Positions 25,376-34,379 of a stretch of 64,000 nucleotides of DNA are shown piece by piece; position 1 is the stretch's first letter, and each line of letters begins with the position of its first letter. The stretch is taken from positions 42,349-106,348 of the forward strand of contig CAJXMH010000008.1 of assembly GCA_913056345.1 (NCBI GenBank). The letters are read 5' to 3'. The translations under genes were made by a program, and so were the position numbers. The DNA comes from an uncultured Flavobacteriales bacterium (GTDB lineage: Bacteria; Bacteroidota; Bacteroidia; Flavobacteriales_E; Vicingaceae). The notes under the pieces were generated by a model. The model saw nothing but the letters and a program-made list of their open reading frames with translations. It did not search any database and was not told the origin of the DNA.

Positions 25376-27268
25376 TTAGATTAATTTAATTGATCGTTGT
25401 ATAAAGTTATTTAAAGACTCACCCTTTAGCAGATTTTGAGAAAGCAAGGCTAAGTCAGCTGCCTGTTTTGCCATTTCCTTTTGTTTGCTCTCATCTTTCT
25501 CTCCTAAGATCTTACTGATCAAAGGATGGTTGGCGTTTACCTTGAAGTCATAGGCGTCTGGCATATTGCCCATACCCATCATACCTCCGCCTCCAACAGC
25601 GCTCATATCCTTCATACGACGCATGAACTCAGCCTGAGTAACTGTCATTGGAGCTGCTTTTTCGCTTAAGCTCACAAAGTTTACAGTGAAAGATTCATCT
25701 GGTAAAACAGACTCAATAACAGGTTTTAGTTTCTTTTCGTCTGCTTCATCTAGCTTAGCAGGAATTTCTTCATCTTTTTTGATCAATTCTTCTACTGTAT
25801 CACCATCAACTCTGCTAAGGCTTACCTCTTCTTGCTGTTCTAGCTTCCCTACTAAGTGAGCGCTCAAAGGAGTATCCATGATCAATACATCATAATCTTT
25901 CTCCTTTGCTGCAGCTATGTAACTGTATTGCTCATCTTTGTTAGAGGTGTAGAGTAAAACGAGTTTCTTGTCTTTGTCGGTTTGGGCTTCTTTAACTTTC
26001 TCCTTGTATTCCTCCATGGTGAAATACTCTCCATCTACGTTTTTGTACAAAGCAAATTTCTTCGCTTTTTCAGCGAACTTTTCGTCAGAGAGAATACCAT
26101 ATTCAATAAATATCTTGATATCATCCCATTTTTCTTCAAACCCTTTACGGTCTTTCTTAAATAAGTCGTGCAACTTATCAGCAACCTTCTTGCTGATGTA
26201 ATTTGAGATCTTTTTAACATTCCCATCGCTTTGCAAGTAAGAACGCGATACATTCAATGGAATATCAGGAGAATCAATCACCCCGTGCAAGAGGGTTAGA
26301 AAGTCAGGTACTATACCTTCAACCGAATCTGTTACAAAAACCTGATTGCTGTAAAGCTGGATCTTGTCCTTTTGTACCTCTAAGTTATTTTTAAGCTTAG
26401 GGAAATATAAAATTCCAGTTAGATTGAAGGGATAATCAACATTTAAGTGGATGTGAAAGAGTGATTCCTGAAAATTCATAGGATACAACTCCCGATAAAA
26501 TTCCTTGTAATCCTCATCCTTCAAATCTGCTGGCATCTTTGTCCAAGCTGGCTCAGGATTATTGATAATGTTATCCTTGGTGATCTTTTTTTCCTTGGTT
26601 ATTTCTTTACCGTCTTTATCTTTTTTGCCTGTTTTTTCCTCAAGCGTTTCTTCTTTCGTACCAAATTTGATTGGCACCGGCATAAACTTGCAATACTTAT
26701 TCAAAAGCTCACTAATTCGATTCTCCTCTATGTATTCTTTTGCATCATCAGAGATGTGAAGTACAATGGTGGTTCCTCTTTCTTTCTTGTCTTTCGTCTT
26801 CTCTAAAGTATAGTTAGGACTTCCATCACACTCCCACTTGACTGCTTCTGCTCCCTCTTGGTAGGACTTTGTAAGAATCTCAACTTTATCAGCCACCATA
26901 AATGCAGAATAAAAGCCCAATCCAAAGTGACCTATAATGCTCGCTTTGTCTTTGTATTTCTCAACAAACTCTTCAGCTGAAGAAAAAGCAATTTGGTTAA
27001 TGTAGCGATCCACTTCATCTTCAGTCATGCCTATTCCTTTATCAATAAAGCTTAAGGTTTTTTTCTTTGAATCAATCTTCATTTCAATAGTGGTGTCTCC
27101 AACCTCAGATTTTAGCTCCCCGAGCTTTCCCATGGTTGTCAACTTCTGGGTAGCATCTACTGCATTTGAAACTAATTCTCTTAAAAATATTTCCTGATCT
27201 GAATAAAGAAATTGTTTGATAATCGGAAAGATGTTTTCCGTTTGTACGTTAATCTGTCCTTTAGCCAT
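25376..27268 (-). CDS. htpG: Molecular chaperone HtpG (Hsp90)
   Basis: The 630-residue cytosolic Hsp90 has an N-terminal GHKL ATPase (about 1-230): FLRELVSNAVDAT, DKGIGMT and IGHFGLGFYSAFMV. The middle domain has SLFHIHLNVDYPFN and IPLNVSRSYLQ, and the C-terminal dimerisation domain runs from about 500. The ATG at 27268 (MAKGQINVQTENIFP) is preferred over an upstream in-frame codon at 27313 because this is the family's normal N-terminus. A strong terminator follows the stop. A promoter-like pair lies about 45 bases upstream; no CIRCE-like inverted repeat was noticed. Confidence 0.97.
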   Translation of the reverse strand: MAKGQINVQTENIFPIIKQFLYSDQEIFLRELVSNAVDATQKLTTMGKLGELKSEVGDTTIEMKIDSKKKTLSFIDKGIGMTEDEVDRYINQIAFSSAEEFVEKYKDKASIIGHFGLGFYSAFMVADKVEILTKSYQEGAEAVKWECDGSPNYTLEKTKDKKERGTTIVLHISDDAKEYIEENRISELLNKYCKFMPVPIKFGTKEETLEEKTGKKDKDGKEITKEKKITKDNIINNPEPAWTKMPADLKDEDYKEFYRELYPMNFQESLFHIHLNVDYPFNLTGILYFPKLKNNLEVQKDKIQLYSNQVFVTDSVEGIVPDFLTLLHGVIDSPDIPLNVSRSYLQSDGNVKKISNYISKKVADKLHDLFKKDRKGFEEKWDDIKIFIEYGILSDEKFAEKAKKFALYKNVDGEYFTMEEYKEKVKEAQTDKDKKLVLLYTSNKDEQYSYIAAAKEKDYDVLIMDTPLSAHLVGKLEQQEEVSLSRVDGDTVEELIKKDEEIPAKLDEADEKKLKPVIESVLPDESFTVNFVSLSEKAAPMTVTQAEFMRRMKDMSAVGGGGMMGMGNMPDAYDFKVNANHPLISKILGEKDESKQKEMAKQAADLALLSQNLLKGESLNNFIQRSIKLI

Positions 27269-27310
27269 CTGTTTATTTTTTTTTGATATTACAATGTGGC
27301 TTCCATAAAC

Positions 27311-27344
27311 CAAAGGTTATGCCACCACATTTAGCCTGACAAAA
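27311..27344 (-). promoter_or_regulatory. Possible htpG promoter
   Basis: On the minus strand TTTTG (27344-27340), 20 bases, then TAACCTTTG resembles the -33/-7 pair, but the -7 box has one base too many between TA and TTTG. Distance to the ATG at 27268 is about 43 bases. Confidence 0.3.
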
Positions 27345-27406
27345 TGTCCTAGCTGCATTCCTTGCAAAGACCAAACAGAATAGCTATTTTGGATGAAAAA
27401 GAAGTT

Positions 27407-27640
27407 ATGAGCTGGAAAGAATCAGAAGATAGTTTAGAAAGATCATTTGAATTTAACTCCTTTATAGAAGCATGGGGTTTCATGAGCCAAGTAGCAATCA
27501 TTGCTGAAAAGATGAACCATCACCCTGAATGGTCAAACGTTTACAATAAGGTTACGATTCGTTTGAGCACCCATGATGCAGGGAATACGGTAACTGAAAA
27601 AGACCGAAAACTAGCATCATCCATTGATCAATTGCTTTAA
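27407..27640 (+). CDS. 4a-hydroxytetrahydrobiopterin dehydratase (PCD/DCoH family)
   Basis: The 77-residue product has the pterin carbinolamine dehydratase signature [11 protein letters not shown] (His38, His39, Pro40, Trp42) and the later [12 protein letters not shown]. The family recycles the 4a-carbinolamine of tetrahydropterin. The ATG at 27407 ([16 protein letters not shown]) matches the usual family start; a TTG start at 27362 would add 15 residues. Its TAA overlaps the ATG of the next gene by one base. No phenylalanine hydroxylase gene is in the window, so the physiological pterin is unknown. Confidence 0.88.
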   Translation: MSWKESEDSLERSFEFNSFIEAWGFMSQVAIIAEKMNHHPEWSNVYNKVTIRLSTHDAGNTVTEKDRKLASSIDQLL

Positions 27641-28218
27641 TGCATAATTACTTTGCCCTACACAAACCATTTGGTTATTTAAGTCAGTTTAAAAACAATA
27701 AAAAAAGGAAGAAACCCTTACTGCAGGAATTGCATAACTTTCCTGAAGGCACAATGGCCGTTGGTCGCTTGGACGCTAAGTCAGAAGGTCTATTACTTCT
27801 TACAACAGATGGAAAATGGAGTAATTTGGTTCGTTCTGCTCAATATGAAAAAGAATACTGGGTAGAAGTGGACGGAAAGCCAAATTCCACTAGCTTAAAC
27901 AACTTAAGGAATGGTTTACCAATTTCTGAGTTTCTAACCAAAGATTGCATAGCTGAAAGCATTTCTTCTCCCAATCTCCCTTATATTGAATCAGTAAAAG
28001 TAAGGGGTGATCAACATGGTCCTACTTCCTGGTTAAAGATCATCTTAAGAGAAGGTAAGTTCAGACAAGTAAGAAAAATGACCGCTGCAATTGGTCACCC
28101 AACTTTGCGTTTAATCAGAGTAAGAATAGGTTCCGTTCATTTAGCTCCCTTAAAAGCAGGTCAATGCTCCAAAATAATGGCTTCTGCAATAGACCAAGAA
28201 TTGAATTTTGCGATGTAA
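27640..28218 (+). CDS. rluE: 23S rRNA pseudouridine synthase, RluE-like
   Basis: The 192-residue protein is a stand-alone pseudouridine synthase of the RsuA/RluE group without an S4 domain. It begins YFALHKPFGYLSQF, carries the catalytic Asp45 in VGRLDAKSEGLLLLT, and ends with EGKFRQVRKMTAAIGHPTLRLIRVRIG. RluE modifies uridine 2457 of 23S rRNA in E. coli, and this protein is similar in length and motifs. The start overlaps the pterin dehydratase stop (TAATG). Confidence 0.9.
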   Translation: MHNYFALHKPFGYLSQFKNNKKRKKPLLQELHNFPEGTMAVGRLDAKSEGLLLLTTDGKWSNLVRSAQYEKEYWVEVDGKPNSTSLNNLRNGLPISEFLTKDCIAESISSPNLPYIESVKVRGDQHGPTSWLKIILREGKFRQVRKMTAAIGHPTLRLIRVRIGSVHLAPLKAGQCSKIMASAIDQELNFAM

Positions 28219-28254
28219 AAACTTTTGCAAACCACAAGACATTCTTGCATTTGT

Positions 28255-28262
28255 TATATTTA
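28255..28262 (+). promoter_or_regulatory. -7-like promoter element before the NhaC-type antiporter
   Basis: TATATTTA differs from TAnnTTTG at the last base and lies 17 bases before the TTG start. No clear -33 element at the right distance. Confidence 0.3.
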
Positions 28263-28279
28263 CGTCAAAAGAATCTTAG

Positions 28280-30151
28280 TTGAAACACCTTTTTCTGCTC
28301 TTTCTGACTTTTTTAGTGACGCTTAGCAGTTTTGCAACAGCAGAAGTCCAACTCCCTAAGGTTTTAATTGAGGGCAGAGAAAGTCAGATCAAAATCGAGC
28401 AAACTGAATCTATCCCAAAAGTTACCTTAAACGGAAAGGAACTTTCCGGTGAATTAAAGAAGGGTTACCACTATTTTAACTTTACACTTAAAGATAAGGC
28501 TAGTTTAAAGATAAGCATCGGCAAGAAGGAAAGCCTTTACACCCTTAAGCCGATTCCACTTTGGTATTCCATCATACCGCCCTTGATTGCTATTTTTTTG
28601 GCACTTGTTTTCAAAGAAGTGATCAGCTCGCTATTACTAGGCATTTTAAGTGGTTGTATCATAATCTACACGCATGCAGCAGATGTTTCTAATGGAATAC
28701 TCATCGCCTTTCTGCGCTTAGCAGATCATTACCTGATCAACGCCCTTAACAATAGTGGACATTTATCAATCATTGTATTTTCTATGCTTATTGGAGGGAT
28801 GGTAGCCATTATAAGCAAAAACGGAGGCATGCAAGGAGTAGTAAACCACTTGACCAAGTATGCCAAATCTGCGAAGAGTGGACAACTAGCTACTTGGTTT
28901 CTTGGGATTGCCATTTTTTTTGATGATTACGCCAATACCTTAATAGTAGGCAATACCATGAGACCGGTAATGGATCGCTACAGGGTATCTAGACAGAAAT
29001 TAGCTTATTTAGTTGATTCTACAGCGGCGCCAATTGCTTCGATTGCGTTCATTACCACTTGGATTGGTGCTGAGTTGGGCTATATTGAAAGTGGAATCAG
29101 TGAGATACCCGATTTGAACGAAGGAGTTTATGCGATATTCATCAATTCCCTAGCGTATTCTTTTTATCCAATTTTAGCACTTGCTTTTATGCTTATGCTG
29201 ATACTAAAACAACGAGATATTGGCCCTATGTACCGAGCAGAGCTTGCTGCGCGAAAAGGTAAAACTGTAGGTTCTGAAGATGAAAAAATAGAGGATGAAT
29301 TTAAACCTAAGGCTGAATTAAATCCAAAAGCAAGAAATGCCGTAATACCGGTTTTTGTTGTAATAGCCGGAACTTTTGCAGGTCTTTTTTACACCGGTTG
29401 GGATGAAACGGTTTGGAACAGTTCAAGTATGACTTTTTTTTCAAAGTTATCTGCCATCATAGGACAGGCAGATTCGTATAAAGCTCTACTATGGTCTTCT
29501 CTCGCAAGTTTGATTACTGCTATATTGATGAGTGTTATTCAGCGGATCATAAAATTAAGTGAGGGGATTGAAACAGCCATGAATGGATTCAAAACCATGC
29601 TGCCGGCAATCATTATCTTGATTCTTGCTTGGAGCTTAGCGGAAGTAATAGATGACTTACATACTGCAGATTTTTTAACCTCCATCATGTCGCAGCAGGT
29701 TGCTGCTGTTTTTGTGCCTGCCATTACCTTCATATTGGCGGCCTTAGTAGCTTTTTCTACGGGCTCTTCGTGGGGCACCATGGCTATTTTATATCCCTTA
29801 ATGCTCCCTACTGCTTGGGAAATAAGTCAACAAACAGGTCTAAACTATGAACAATCACTAGCCATTTTTCACAATGTTGTATCCTGTGTTTTGGCAGGCG
29901 CTGTTCTAGGAGACCACTGCTCTCCTATTTCCGATACCACCATACTAAGCTCGCTTGCAAGCGGATGCAATCACATTGAACATGTAAAAACCCAAATGCC
30001 TTATGCTCTTATAGTTGGAGCTATAGCTTTAGGCATAGGAACTATTCCTTCTGCTTTTGGAGTGCCAAGTTGGCTTTGTTTTAGTATTGGTTTGATTTGT
30101 TTATTCAGTATCGTGCATTTCTTTGGAAAAAAAGTACCCAATCATGCATAA
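28280..30151 (+). CDS. NhaC-type Na+/H+ antiporter with exported N-terminal domain
   Basis: The 623-residue protein starts with a signal peptide (about 1-21) and a small extracytoplasmic beta-type domain (about 22-95). A polytopic NhaC/Na_H_antiporter domain (about 95-620) follows, with about 12 helices. Typical segments are WFLGIAIFFDDYANTLIVGNTMRP, DSTAAPIASIAFITTW, FSTGSSWGTMAILYPL and GDHCSPISDTTILSS. It would exchange sodium for protons or a related organic substrate at the inner membrane. The start is TTG at 28280: the codons after it read directly into the signal peptide and no ATG is available. The antiporter family normally has no such leader domain. Confidence 0.88.
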   Translation: MKHLFLLFLTFLVTLSSFATAEVQLPKVLIEGRESQIKIEQTESIPKVTLNGKELSGELKKGYHYFNFTLKDKASLKISIGKKESLYTLKPIPLWYSIIPPLIAIFLALVFKEVISSLLLGILSGCIIIYTHAADVSNGILIAFLRLADHYLINALNNSGHLSIIVFSMLIGGMVAIISKNGGMQGVVNHLTKYAKSAKSGQLATWFLGIAIFFDDYANTLIVGNTMRPVMDRYRVSRQKLAYLVDSTAAPIASIAFITTWIGAELGYIESGISEIPDLNEGVYAIFINSLAYSFYPILALAFMLMLILKQRDIGPMYRAELAARKGKTVGSEDEKIEDEFKPKAELNPKARNAVIPVFVVIAGTFAGLFYTGWDETVWNSSSMTFFSKLSAIIGQADSYKALLWSSLASLITAILMSVIQRIIKLSEGIETAMNGFKTMLPAIIILILAWSLAEVIDDLHTADFLTSIMSQQVAAVFVPAITFILAALVAFSTGSSWGTMAILYPLMLPTAWEISQQTGLNYEQSLAIFHNVVSCVLAGAVLGDHCSPISDTTILSSLASGCNHIEHVKTQMPYALIVGAIALGIGTIPSAFGVPSWLCFSIGLICLFSIVHFFGKKVPNHA

Positions 30152-30824
30152 ATTAATTCTCTTCTTTTTCTTCGTTACAGCACTTTCGGCTTTAAAAGCT
30201 CAAGAATTCAATTATAAAAAGGACTTTGATAGAATTCTGGCGCAAACGAAAGACAGTAGTAATGAACTCTATCACAAGAATTTAATGAAAAAGTATCAAG
30301 ACAACAGTCCTGAATTAAGCGATTATGAAATGTTGGCCTTATTGATTCACTTCACCTCAGATCCAAATTACAAACCTTATGAGATCCTAAGTCAAGAAGA
30401 GAATATAAAGTCTATTATTGAGCAAAAAGAGTATCAAAGAGCTATCAAGCTTTGTGATAGCCTACTTGAACATCACCCTTTTAATCAAGCAATCTTGTTT
30501 GAAATGGCCTTGATCAATTTTGAATTAGAACGATTTGAAAAATCGGAGAATTACCGAATCAAATTTAATCGAATAATGGATGCGATGGCATACAGTGGAA
30601 GTGGCAATAGCACAGAGAGTGCCATTTTCTCACTTGGAACAAGGGATAGTCACTTTTACATTGCAAACCGACTTTCCTATACCATTGAAAAAGTTGGTGC
30701 AGGCCAAGATGATTCAGGGAATATGGTTGATATTATTGAGACCTTTGAAGAGGGCAAAGGCACTCGACTCTTGCATTTTCAAATTCAGCATGCCGTTAAC
30801 CGGCTTTTAGAAAGCACTGAATAA
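30144..30824 (+). CDS. Exported DUF4919-like protein
   Basis: The 226-residue protein begins at the ATG at 30144 with a signal peptide ending LKAQ (about residue 19); a TTG 21 bases upstream is less likely. The mature part is mostly helical, with TPR-like repeats (YQRAIKLCDSLLEHHPFNQAILFEMALINFELERFEKSENY), and resembles DUF4919 proteins of Bacteroidetes. It overlaps the antiporter stop by 8 bases, so it is probably co-translated with it. Function unknown. Confidence 0.75.
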   Translation: MHKLILFFFFVTALSALKAQEFNYKKDFDRILAQTKDSSNELYHKNLMKKYQDNSPELSDYEMLALLIHFTSDPNYKPYEILSQEENIKSIIEQKEYQRAIKLCDSLLEHHPFNQAILFEMALINFELERFEKSENYRIKFNRIMDAMAYSGSGNSTESAIFSLGTRDSHFYIANRLSYTIEKVGAGQDDSGNMVDIIETFEEGKGTRLLHFQIQHAVNRLLESTE

Positions 30825-30907
30825 ACAGGCTTGCTGTTAACAGAAGGAGGTTAATAACTTCGGCTCTTCACTCTGCAAGTAGGTAAGTCAGTTCTATAGC
30901 TTTGATA

Positions 30908-30931
30908 TTATTGTTATTGACTTAACAATAA
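30908..30931. promoter_or_regulatory. Perfect palindrome in the leader region of the SPOR gene pair
   Basis: Nine-base arms TTATTGTTA / TAACAATAA separated by six bases lie about 104 bases before the ATG at 31035, in a 210-base gene-free stretch. The length and symmetry suit a dimeric regulator's operator; there is no T run, so it is not a terminator. No other structure was recognised in this gap. Confidence 0.35.
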
Positions 30932-31034
30932 AACAAAATTAGACCAGATTGACCTCAGCTGTAAAAAACATCATTCTAGATTCATACAAAGCAAACGAGG
31001 TTAACAATTCTCCTAACCCTCAACATCCACCATC

Positions 31035-32447
31035 ATGGTAAAATTTGCAGTAATTGGCCTAAACCTTATTGCTTTATTAAGTCTTAAGTTCTTCTTTGCA
31101 GAAGAAGTAACAGTTGATCAAAATATTCCTGATAAGGTGCAGGCTGGAGAAAGCTTCGTGGTAGAAGTCACTATTAACAAAGAAGATCGAGAAGGTTTTG
31201 CAAAGTGGCAGCAGAGTTTGCCGCTTGGTTTTATAGCTGAATCAGTTGAAACAGAAGGCGCTACCTTTTCTTTTAAAGACCAAGAAGTTAAACTAATCTG
31301 GATGGCGCTGCCAAAAAAAGAAAGTTTTACCATTTCCTACAGAGTCTCAACCGACCCTACCCTTGAAGGCGGATTTGAACTCATCGGTAAATTCTCATTT
31401 ATCGAAAACAATGAAAGAAAAGATGTAGTATCAAACCCCCACAAGATCGTACTTGGAGAAATGAGTGAGGAGCTTTTAGCTAATGCTACCGATGATGAGG
31501 AAGAAAAAGAAGAGACTGAAAATAAAAACCTTAATGAAGAAGCTGTTGTAGAAAATGAAACATTAGCTCAAGAATCAACCAAAAAAGTTGAAGCTGAATC
31601 AACAGGGCCAAACAAAACTGAAGCCCTTGAAACAAATACGATCAGCTTAATTAGAGAAATAAAGCAAAAAGAAGAGGAAGGCAAGTATGAAGTTAAATTG
31701 AAGATCAAAGGGAACAAACTTTCAGAATTTGCCAAAGTAGAAGAATATTTGCCACCAAACTTTTTAGCCACTGCAGGAGAATCTGCAGAAGGGATTTTTT
31801 CGTTCGAAGACAATATGGTTAAGATCCTTTGGATGCAATTCCCATCTGACTCAAGTTTTGAGGTCAGCTATAGTATGGAAAGCACTTCAGAAGAGCAAGA
31901 TTCTGCCATTGTTCACGGAGTTTTCTCTTACTTAGAGGGTACTAACTCTGTTCAAATTCCGCTAAAGGGAAGTCAGTTTGAAAACACTTTCGTAGCAGAA
32001 GAGACGGAAGAAGTATTGGCTGAGGAAATTGCAGAAGTAGAAGAGTTTATTGAAGAAGAACCAACAGAAATAGCCGATGAAGCTCCAATGGAAGAAATAG
32101 AGGAGCAAAACGAAACTGAGCTAAAAGAAGAGATTTCGAATCTTCCTCAAGTGAACCAAAACGTTGAATATAGAGTGCAGATCGCAGCGGGAAAAAAGGA
32201 AGTAAAGCAAGATTACTTTGAGAAGAGGCATAATATTAATGAGCAAGTAACCATTGAATATTTAGACAGTTGGTACAAGTACACTATAGGAGCATTTGAT
32301 GTATACAAAAACGCCCGAGACAGAAGAAACCAAGTTTGGAATGCCGACAATAAAATTGATGATGCATTTGTTTGCGCTTACAATGCTGGAGAAAGAATAA
32401 GTGTGCAAGAGGCACTTATGGTAACAAAACAAAAGTGGTTTAAGTAA
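31035..32447 (+). CDS. Exported protein with two repeated beta domains and a SPOR-like C-terminus
   Basis: A 470-residue protein with an N-terminal membrane or signal segment (about 3-22). Two related beta-sandwich-like domains follow (about 25-138 and 200-315). They share the ATFSFKDQEVKLIWM / GIFSFEDNMVKILWM core and the FTISY / FEVSY strand. Between and after them are Glu-rich linkers. The last 85 residues (about 378-462) resemble a SPOR-type peptidoglycan-binding fold (VEYRVQIAAG, YKYTIGAF, AFVCAYNAGERISV). That end is clearly related to the C-terminus of the next gene's product, and the two genes are 49 bases apart. I do not recognise a named family for the whole protein. Confidence 0.75.
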   Translation: MVKFAVIGLNLIALLSLKFFFAEEVTVDQNIPDKVQAGESFVVEVTINKEDREGFAKWQQSLPLGFIAESVETEGATFSFKDQEVKLIWMALPKKESFTISYRVSTDPTLEGGFELIGKFSFIENNERKDVVSNPHKIVLGEMSEELLANATDDEEEKEETENKNLNEEAVVENETLAQESTKKVEAESTGPNKTEALETNTISLIREIKQKEEEGKYEVKLKIKGNKLSEFAKVEEYLPPNFLATAGESAEGIFSFEDNMVKILWMQFPSDSSFEVSYSMESTSEEQDSAIVHGVFSYLEGTNSVQIPLKGSQFENTFVAEETEEVLAEEIAEVEEFIEEEPTEIADEAPMEEIEEQNETELKEEISNLPQVNQNVEYRVQIAAGKKEVKQDYFEKRHNINEQVTIEYLDSWYKYTIGAFDVYKNARDRRNQVWNADNKIDDAFVCAYNAGERISVQEALMVTKQKWFK

Positions 32448-32466
32448 GCAAGTAAGAAAAATCGCC

Positions 32467-32474
32467 TATCTTTA
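32467..32474 (+). promoter_or_regulatory. -7-like element before the barrel/SPOR gene
   Basis: TATCTTTA differs from TAnnTTTG at the last base and lies 22 bases before the ATG. It overlaps the space after the upstream stop, so the downstream gene may also have its own start site. Confidence 0.35.
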
Positions 32475-32496
32475 GCCTCTGAATTCAAAGAGGTAA

Positions 32497-34266
32497 ATGA
32501 AAAAAATTAATACACTTACTTTACTTTCACTCTTCTTCTTAAGTGTAGTTTCATACGCACAAGACAAACCTGTATCGCCCACTATTGGAGTAGGAATTGG
32601 GAGCATTGGTTTCTACGGTGATTTAAATGACAGAGATTATGGAAGCCCTATTGGAGGGAATCCTGGCTTTAGTCTTTTCATAATTCAGCCAGTTACTGAT
32701 TATCTAAATGTTCGATTTCAATACTTGAACGGCAATGTAAGAGAAGAAGAAAGGTCTTTGCAACGGAATGTAAACTTTGAAAGTAATATCCAAGTTGGAG
32801 CTTTAATGCTCGAATATAATTTTGATAACTTTTTGAAGGATGACCGGAAAATAACTCCCTTTATATCAGCTGGTATAGAGGCAGTAGAATTCAATCCAAA
32901 AACCGACATACTTGGTTTTGGAGGAGAACCGTATAACTATTGGTCGGATGGCAGTATTCGAAATCTTCCTGAAAACTCAGACCAGGCTGACATAGCGGTT
33001 GTGGTAAGAAGAGATTACAATTATGAGACTGACATTAGAGAAGCAGGATTTAATAACTCTACAGATTATCTAGAAAGGGCTTTTTCTATTCCTGTTGGTG
33101 TTGGTGCCGACTTACACTTAAATGATCAGTTTAACTTCCGTTTAGAGAGTACCATTCACTTTACATTTACTGATTTAATAGATGGAATTACCCCTAATAC
33201 ATCTAGAGCTTATGTTGATCAAAAAAGAGGCAATGGCCGGAATGATATTTTTGTTGTTTCAGGTTTCTCACTTAGCTATAATTTCCAAAAAGTAGAGCCT
33301 GCGGAGCGCTTTGAGCGTTTTGATGACGGCCCATTTGATTTCTTGAGCACAGGTAATACAGAGGACTTTGATCAAGACGGGGTGATCGATCTAGTAGATG
33401 CATGCCCTAATACACCTAGAGGACTGGATGTAGACACCACAGGCTGTCCTGTAGATTCAGATGGTGATGGAATTCCTGACTACAAAGACGATGAAATTAA
33501 TTCTGAGTATCCTGAGTTTGCAAATGCTCAAGGTGTTGAGATGACAGATGACATGCTGTATAAATCTTACTTGCAGTATATAGATTCTACCTTAGAACTT
33601 GCTGAAGTGATCGAAAGAGACTTCACAGGACAAAATAAAAAGAAGAAAAGAGACTATCGAGTAAAGCTACAATCCTATTCTGCCGGTGAACAACCCAAAG
33701 ACATGAGCAAACTGCTTAGCCAAAAGGATCTGAGTAAGATCGACCAAGGAGACCAGACCATCTATGCAGTTGGTAGCTATGCTTCTTTAAATGAAGCAAA
33801 CGCCCGTGCAAATAGAATGAAGGCCGAAGGCTTCAATGAAGCTTCAGTAATTAAAAAGCAAAGTTCAAATATTTACACAAGCGTTAATCAGAAAGAAAGC
33901 GGTCAACCAACTACTTCAGCGAATGAGAATAAGGCAACAACGGAGGAACAAACCACTGCGGAGCAAGTAAGTCCTGAGACTACCAATGAAGTAGTTTTCC
34001 GTGTTCAATTGGGAGCATTTAGAAACAAACCCACCAAAGAGAATTTTAAAAGTATCCCAAATTTATTCGTAGTTGAATCAGGGGGTTTTTACAGGTATAT
34101 GTCAGGTTCTTTTACCGACTTTGATGAAGCTGCAAGACACAAGGTTAAAATGGTTGTAGAAGGATACAAAGGCGCTTTTGTTGTTGCTTATAAGGCGGGA
34201 AAAAGGGTGAGTTTAAAATCCGTCGGAGTGAAGACCATTTCCTCAGATCCGATTATTGGGAAATAA
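32497..34266 (+). CDS. Outer-membrane beta-barrel protein with thrombospondin type 3 and two SPOR-like domains
   Basis: The 589-residue protein has a signal peptide (ending VVSYAQ). Its N-terminal beta-barrel-like region (about 22-270) has alternating aromatic/polar strands. A calcium-binding thrombospondin type 3 segment (about 288-325, DFDQDGVIDLVDACPNTP and DSDGDGIPDY) comes next, then two SPOR-like modules. The first is at about 385-465 (YRVKLQSYS, YAVGSYASLNEANARANRM) and the second at about 501-580 (VVFRVQLGAF, YRYMSGSFTDFDEA, AFVVAYKAGKRVSL). The layout suggests a link between outer membrane and peptidoglycan, with SPOR modules in place of the usual OmpA domain. It pairs with the previous gene through the shared last module. 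Confidence 0.82.
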   Translation: MKKINTLTLLSLFFLSVVSYAQDKPVSPTIGVGIGSIGFYGDLNDRDYGSPIGGNPGFSLFIIQPVTDYLNVRFQYLNGNVREEERSLQRNVNFESNIQVGALMLEYNFDNFLKDDRKITPFISAGIEAVEFNPKTDILGFGGEPYNYWSDGSIRNLPENSDQADIAVVVRRDYNYETDIREAGFNNSTDYLERAFSIPVGVGADLHLNDQFNFRLESTIHFTFTDLIDGITPNTSRAYVDQKRGNGRNDIFVVSGFSLSYNFQKVEPAERFERFDDGPFDFLSTGNTEDFDQDGVIDLVDACPNTPRGLDVDTTGCPVDSDGDGIPDYKDDEINSEYPEFANAQGVEMTDDMLYKSYLQYIDSTLELAEVIERDFTGQNKKKKRDYRVKLQSYSAGEQPKDMSKLLSQKDLSKIDQGDQTIYAVGSYASLNEANARANRMKAEGFNEASVIKKQSSNIYTSVNQKESGQPTTSANENKATTEEQTTAEQVSPETTNEVVFRVQLGAFRNKPTKENFKSIPNLFVVESGGFYRYMSGSFTDFDEAARHKVKMVVEGYKGAFVVAYKAGKRVSLKSVGVKTISSDPIIGK

Positions 34267-34354
34267 GAAAAATACACCCAAAGCTGACTTAAGCCATATA
34301 AAACAAAACTTTCCCGCTTAACGTTTATTAGTTTTCTTCTAAGGTAATCCTCTC

Positions 34355-34362
34355 TATCTTTG
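34355..34362 (+). promoter_or_regulatory. Bacteroidetes -7 promoter element before the S41 protease
   Basis: TATCTTTG is an exact TAnnTTTG match 17 bases before the ATG at 34380. The -33 region has only a weak TTTT match. Confidence 0.55.
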
Positions 34363-34379
34363 AATACTAACATAATGCC

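Noticed and set aside
30825..30850. AACAG/CTGTT stem after the DUF4919 gene as a terminator
   Set aside because: The stem is only five pairs and no T run follows, so it is not convincing.
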